From Mesorhizobium norvegicum (lineage in GTDB: Bacteria; Pseudomonadota; Alphaproteobacteria; Rhizobiales; Rhizobiaceae): 64,000 bases of DNA. Of the stretch, positions 60,575 to 64,000 are shown one piece after another. A program made the position numbers and the translations under genes. The stretch lies in NCBI RefSeq assembly GCF_004919685.1, contig NZ_SMYZ01000041.1, positions 124,001 to 188,000 of the forward strand, in the 5' to 3' direction. The first letter of the stretch is position 1. Every line of letters starts with the position of its first letter. The notes under the pieces were generated by a model. The model saw nothing but the letters and a program-made list of their open reading frames with translations. It was not told the origin of the DNA and did no database searches.

Positions 60575-61521
60575 TTGCGCACCGCCCCGAAGGTGATGCC
60601 GCGCAGCAGTTGCTTGCGAAGCAGGATGGTGAAGACAAGGATCGGCACCAGGAAGATCGTCGTGCCGGCCGCCACCGCCGGCCAGTCCTGGCCGCCTTCA
60701 CCGATGATCGTCGGGATGAAGGGCGGCGCGGTCTGCGCCGTGCCGGAGGTCAACAGGGCGGCGAACGCATATTCGTTCCAGGCGAAGATCAGGCAGAAGA
60801 TGGCGGTCGCCGCAATGCCGGTTGTCGCCTGCGGCAGCACGGTGCGCCAGAAGGCCTGCAGCCGCGTATAGCCGTCGATCATCGCCGCTTCCTCATATTC
60901 GCGCGGAATCTCGTCAATGAAGCCTTTCAGTAGCCACACCGCCAGCGACACGTTGACCGCCGTGTAGAGCAGGATCATGCCGAGCGCGGTGTCGGACAGG
61001 CCAAGCTCGCGGTACATCAGGTAGATCGGAATGGCGACGGCGATCGGCGGCATGAAGCGCGTCGACAGGATGAAGAACAAAAGATCGTCGGCCAGCGGCA
61101 CCTTGAAGCGCGAGAAGCCATAGGCCGACAGCGTGCCGAGAAACACGGCGCAGAAGGTCGAGCCGAAGGCGATGATCAGCGAATTGACGAAGCGCGGCAG
61201 GAAGTTGGACGGGCCGGCGATCACCATGTTGCGCTTGCGCGTCGTCTCGTCGCAAAACGTCGTCGCCGGTCCGAGCGAGTTGATGTATTCCGGAGTCTGC
61301 CGCGTCCGCGTCGTGAACAGGTTGCAGTAGCCCTCGAGGCTCGGCTGGAACAGGATCTTTGGCGGATAGGCGATCGAATCCGGCGGCGTCTTGAAGCTGG
61401 TGGCGAATATCCACAGCAGCGGCACGATCGAGATCAGCGCGTAGGCAATGATGATCGCGCCGGCGATCCGTTTCGAATTGGCCGAGGGTGCGACGACCGA
61501 ATGGGCTGTGGTCAGGCTCAT
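60571..61521 (-). CDS. Sugar/polyol ABC transporter permease 2
   Basis: 316 residues with six membrane helices and the EAA loop EYEEAAMIDGYTRLQAFWRTVLPQ that contacts the ATPase. It belongs to the MalG-like group. The insert with CDETTRKRN between the first helices is longer than usual. Its ATG overlaps the stop of the first permease. Confidence 0.9.
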   Translation of the reverse strand: MSLTTAHSVVAPSANSKRIAGAIIIAYALISIVPLLWIFATSFKTPPDSIAYPPKILFQPSLEGYCNLFTTRTRQTPEYINSLGPATTFCDETTRKRNMVIAGPSNFLPRFVNSLIIAFGSTFCAVFLGTLSAYGFSRFKVPLADDLLFFILSTRFMPPIAVAIPIYLMYRELGLSDTALGMILLYTAVNVSLAVWLLKGFIDEIPREYEEAAMIDGYTRLQAFWRTVLPQATTGIAATAIFCLIFAWNEYAFAALLTSGTAQTAPPFIPTIIGEGGQDWPAVAAGTTIFLVPILVFTILLRKQLLRGITFGAVRK

Positions 61522-62465
61522 CTCTGCTTCACCTTGTTGAGCGCCTTGACGTAGATGTTGGCCAGACCGAACACCGCGACGAACAGGATGATGGCGAAGG
61601 CCGAGGAATAGCCGGTGCGCCAGCTTTCGAACGCCTGCCGCTTCAGTGTGATCGAGGCGACCTCGGTGGTCGAGCCCGGTCCGCCGCCGGTGAGCAGGTT
61701 GACCATGTCGAACATCTTGAAATTCTCGATGCCGCGAAACAGCACCGCCAGCATGATGAAGGGTAGCGCCATCGGCAGGGTGATCGACCAGAACTGCCGC
61801 CAGTTGGAAGCGCGGTCGACCTCGGCCGCCTCGTAGATGTATTCGGGGATCGAGCGCAGGCCGGCGAGGCAGATCAGCATCACGTAGGGCGTCCACATCC
61901 AGGTGTCGACGATGACGATCGACCATGGCGCCAAGGACACGTTGGAGAGCATCTCGATATGCGTGGCCGGGATGCCAGTGACGAACGAGATGGCATAGGC
62001 GAACAGGCCGATCTGTGGCTCGTAGAGGAAGCGCCAGAAATTGCCGACCACCGCCGGCGACAGCATCATCGGCACCAGGATGATGGTCGTCCAGAAGGCG
62101 TGGCCGCGGAACTTCCGGTCGATCAGCCAGGCCAGCGTGAAGCCGATCACCGTCTGCAGCAGAATGGTCCAGAACACGAAATGCGCCGTCGTCTGCATGG
62201 CGATCCAGATGTCCTTGTCGCCAAGGATGCGCTGGTAGTTGGCAAAGCCGAGATTCTTGACCACCTCGCCGGGTCGGTTGGCCCGGTAGTTGGTGAACGA
62301 CAGATAGATCGCCCAGAACAACGGGAAGATATTGATGGCGAGCAGCAACAGGATCGTCGGCGAGATGAACAGCCAGGCGAGGCCCTTGTCGCTGATGCCG
62401 CGGACCTTGCGGGCCAACGGCTCCGGGGTCGCCCGGGCAACGCTGTCCGCGGTCCGATTGAGCAT
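61518..62465 (-). CDS. Sugar/polyol ABC transporter permease 1
   Basis: 315 residues, MalF-like, six or more membrane helices and the EAA loop EYIYEAAEVDRASNWRQFWSITLP. The ATG at 62465 gives a polar N-terminus of about 30 residues before the first helix; longer in-frame starts up to 62558 reach close to the SBP gene and are less likely. Confidence 0.9.
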   Translation of the reverse strand: MLNRTADSVARATPEPLARKVRGISDKGLAWLFISPTILLLLAINIFPLFWAIYLSFTNYRANRPGEVVKNLGFANYQRILGDKDIWIAMQTTAHFVFWTILLQTVIGFTLAWLIDRKFRGHAFWTTIILVPMMLSPAVVGNFWRFLYEPQIGLFAYAISFVTGIPATHIEMLSNVSLAPWSIVIVDTWMWTPYVMLICLAGLRSIPEYIYEAAEVDRASNWRQFWSITLPMALPFIMLAVLFRGIENFKMFDMVNLLTGGGPGSTTEVASITLKRQAFESWRTGYSSAFAIILFVAVFGLANIYVKALNKVKQR

Positions 62466-62576
62466 GGTTAGTCCCACTTCGGTCACTTGGATCGTCTCGA
62501 CAATGGAGTTTATCTGAACTGCGTCCCGTGCCAAGGGCGGCACGGGACGGGCGGTCATTGGCTCGGGAGGAGCCGA

Positions 62577-63908
62577 CTACATCTTGCCGTCGTCCTGGAA
62601 CACCTGGCTCCAGTCCTTGACCAGGCCGTCGAGCGCATCCTTGGCCGAACCCTGGCCGGCGACAACATAGTCATGGAAGCGCTTCTGCGAGGCCTGCAGC
62701 AGCGGCGCATAGCTGGGCTCGGCCCAGAAGTCCTTCACGATGGCCATCGAGTCGAGGAAGGTCTGCGCATAGGGCTGGCTGGCCGGGAACTTCGGGTCCT
62801 TGACGACCGCGTTGAGGCAGGAATAGCCGCCGAGCGACCACCACTTTGCCTGCACGTCCTTGTTGGCGAACCACTTGATGTATTTCAGCGCCGATTCCTG
62901 CTTGTCGGAATAGGACACAACCGAGATACCCTGGCCGCCGAGTTGGGCGAACTGCTCGCCGTCAGGCCCCTTGGGATTGACGAAATAGCCGATCTTGTCA
63001 CCGCCGACATTCTCGTCCTTCTGCAGACCTGGCCAGGTAAACGCGAAGTTCATGTGCATCGCCACCTGGCCGGATTTGAAGGCGTCGACGCCTTCGCCCA
63101 TGTAGCTGTTCGAGGCGCCCGGAGGGGTACAGCAATCATAGAGCGCCTTGTAGAACTCCAGGCCCTTCACCGATTTGTCGGAGTTGACGAAGCCTTCCAT
63201 CTCGTAGGGCTTCTTGGGGTTCTCGTACTGGAAGCCGTAGCTGTAGAGCACGTCCATGGCACCCATGGTGATGCCCTCGGAACCGCGTTCGGTATAGATC
63301 GACGCGCCATAGACGGTCTTGCCGTCGATCTGCCGCTTCTGGAAGAATTCGGCGATCTGCTTCAACTGGTCGAAGGTGGCCGGCGGGCCGAGATCCCAGC
63401 CATACTTCTCCTTGAATTCCTTCTGCAGCTCCGGCTTGGAGAACCAGTCCTTGCGATAGGTCCAGCCGACGACGTCGCCCATCGCCGGCAGCGCCCAATA
63501 ATTCGGCGTGTTCTTCGGCCATTCGGAATAGCCGACGACGGTCGCCGGCACGAAGTCGTCCATGCTGATCTTCTCCTTGTCGAAGAAGTCGTTCAGCTTG
63601 ACGTAATGGCCGTTCTCGGCGGAACCGCCGATCCACTGGCTGTCGCCGATGATCAGGTCGCACAGCTTGCCGTGCGAATTCAGCTCGTTGAGAAAGCGGT
63701 CGGCATAGTTCGTCCACGGCACGAATTCGAACTTCATGCCGATGCCGGTTTGCTTGGTAAAGTCCTTGGACAGTTCGACGAGCGCGTTGGCCGGGTCCCA
63801 GGCCGCCCAGCAAAGCGTCAGATCTTCAGCCTGCGCGACGCTGGAGAGGGCTGTCGACGCAAACATTGCCGAGGCCAGTCCCAACGTTAGTTTCAGAGTC
63901 GATTTCAT
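62577..63908 (-). CDS. Sugar/polyol ABC transporter substrate-binding protein
   Basis: 443 residues of solute-binding family 1. A signal peptide ends near SSVAQAED; the mature protein has LTLCWAAWDPANALVELS and NTPNYWALPAMGDVVGWTYRKDWF. GGGAGGAAG stands before the ATG. It is the first gene of the operon that continues with permeases, ATPases and the dihydroxyacetone kinase genes. The ligand is probably a polyol or ketose, by context only. Confidence 0.9.
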   Translation of the reverse strand: MKSTLKLTLGLASAMFASTALSSVAQAEDLTLCWAAWDPANALVELSKDFTKQTGIGMKFEFVPWTNYADRFLNELNSHGKLCDLIIGDSQWIGGSAENGHYVKLNDFFDKEKISMDDFVPATVVGYSEWPKNTPNYWALPAMGDVVGWTYRKDWFSKPELQKEFKEKYGWDLGPPATFDQLKQIAEFFQKRQIDGKTVYGASIYTERGSEGITMGAMDVLYSYGFQYENPKKPYEMEGFVNSDKSVKGLEFYKALYDCCTPPGASNSYMGEGVDAFKSGQVAMHMNFAFTWPGLQKDENVGGDKIGYFVNPKGPDGEQFAQLGGQGISVVSYSDKQESALKYIKWFANKDVQAKWWSLGGYSCLNAVVKDPKFPASQPYAQTFLDSMAIVKDFWAEPSYAPLLQASQKRFHDYVVAGQGSAKDALDGLVKDWSQVFQDDGKM

Positions 63909-64000
63909 GCCTTCCTCCCATTTGCGAAACGCGTCCGGATGACGGTTTCAAGAGCCCTAACCCCCTCCTCCGGGGTCCAAACATGGCGGCGCGTCAGCGC

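Overview
The window looks like a chromosome segment of a Mesorhizobium-type rhizobium (Alphaproteobacteria, Hyphomicrobiales). The evidence is high GC, a set of exo genes with close counterparts in Sinorhizobium succinoglycan loci, and typical rhizobial intergenic palindromes. The genus is inferred. No rRNA, tRNA, CRISPR array or insertion sequence was seen.

Layout. (1) 1-10125 is catabolic: a partial peptide-type substrate-binding protein and a fused E1 alpha-beta dehydrogenase on the minus strand, a LuxR-type regulator, and a divergent acetone carboxylase operon (acxA, acxB, acxC) with a short-chain dehydrogenase. (2) 10355-43518 is an exopolysaccharide (EPS) locus: Wzy/ExoQ polymerase, a radical SAM protein, ExoF, ExoY, ExoX, ExoU-like transferase, ExoK, UDP-glucose dehydrogenase, a GMC oxidoreductase with a Tat partner, several glycosyltransferases (ExoL, ExoA, ExoM, ExoO types), a Wzx/ExoT flippase, ExoN/GalU, the ExoP co-polymerase kinase and an acyltransferase. 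(3) Inside it, at 16398-22269, lies a complete lasso peptide cluster on the minus strand: precursor A, B1 (PqqD-like), B2 (peptidase), C (cyclase), an HPr-kinase-like enzyme and an ABC exporter. The 50-residue precursor gene is short and easily missed. A nucleotidyltransferase is divergent from it. (4) 43635-46684 holds a propionyl-CoA synthetase, a DUF2259 protein and a possible 38-residue membrane peptide. (5) 46968-51936 holds a second B1-B2-kinase set without precursor or cyclase, two glycosyltransferases and a second nucleotidyltransferase. (6) 52007-63908 is one long minus-strand catabolic operon: sugar/polyol ABC importer, a DhaK-DhaL fusion kinase, and DhaL, DhaM-type EIIA, HPr, Enzyme I and DhaK as separate genes.

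Main discovery. Eight copies of a 15-bp palindrome, consensus TGTTGC-RNY-GCAACA, lie in front of wzy, exoY, the lasso precursor, the nucleotidyltransferase, the exoK region, wzx, exoL and the acyltransferase. Most place TTGCRC-like bases 16-18 bp before a plausible -10 box. The lasso peptide and the EPS genes therefore look like one regulon. The lasso peptide is predicted to have a nine-residue ring closed from Gly1 to Asp9 and a C-terminal Ser that the adjacent kinase and nucleotidyltransferase may decorate. The exoX leader can also fold into four consecutive hairpins.
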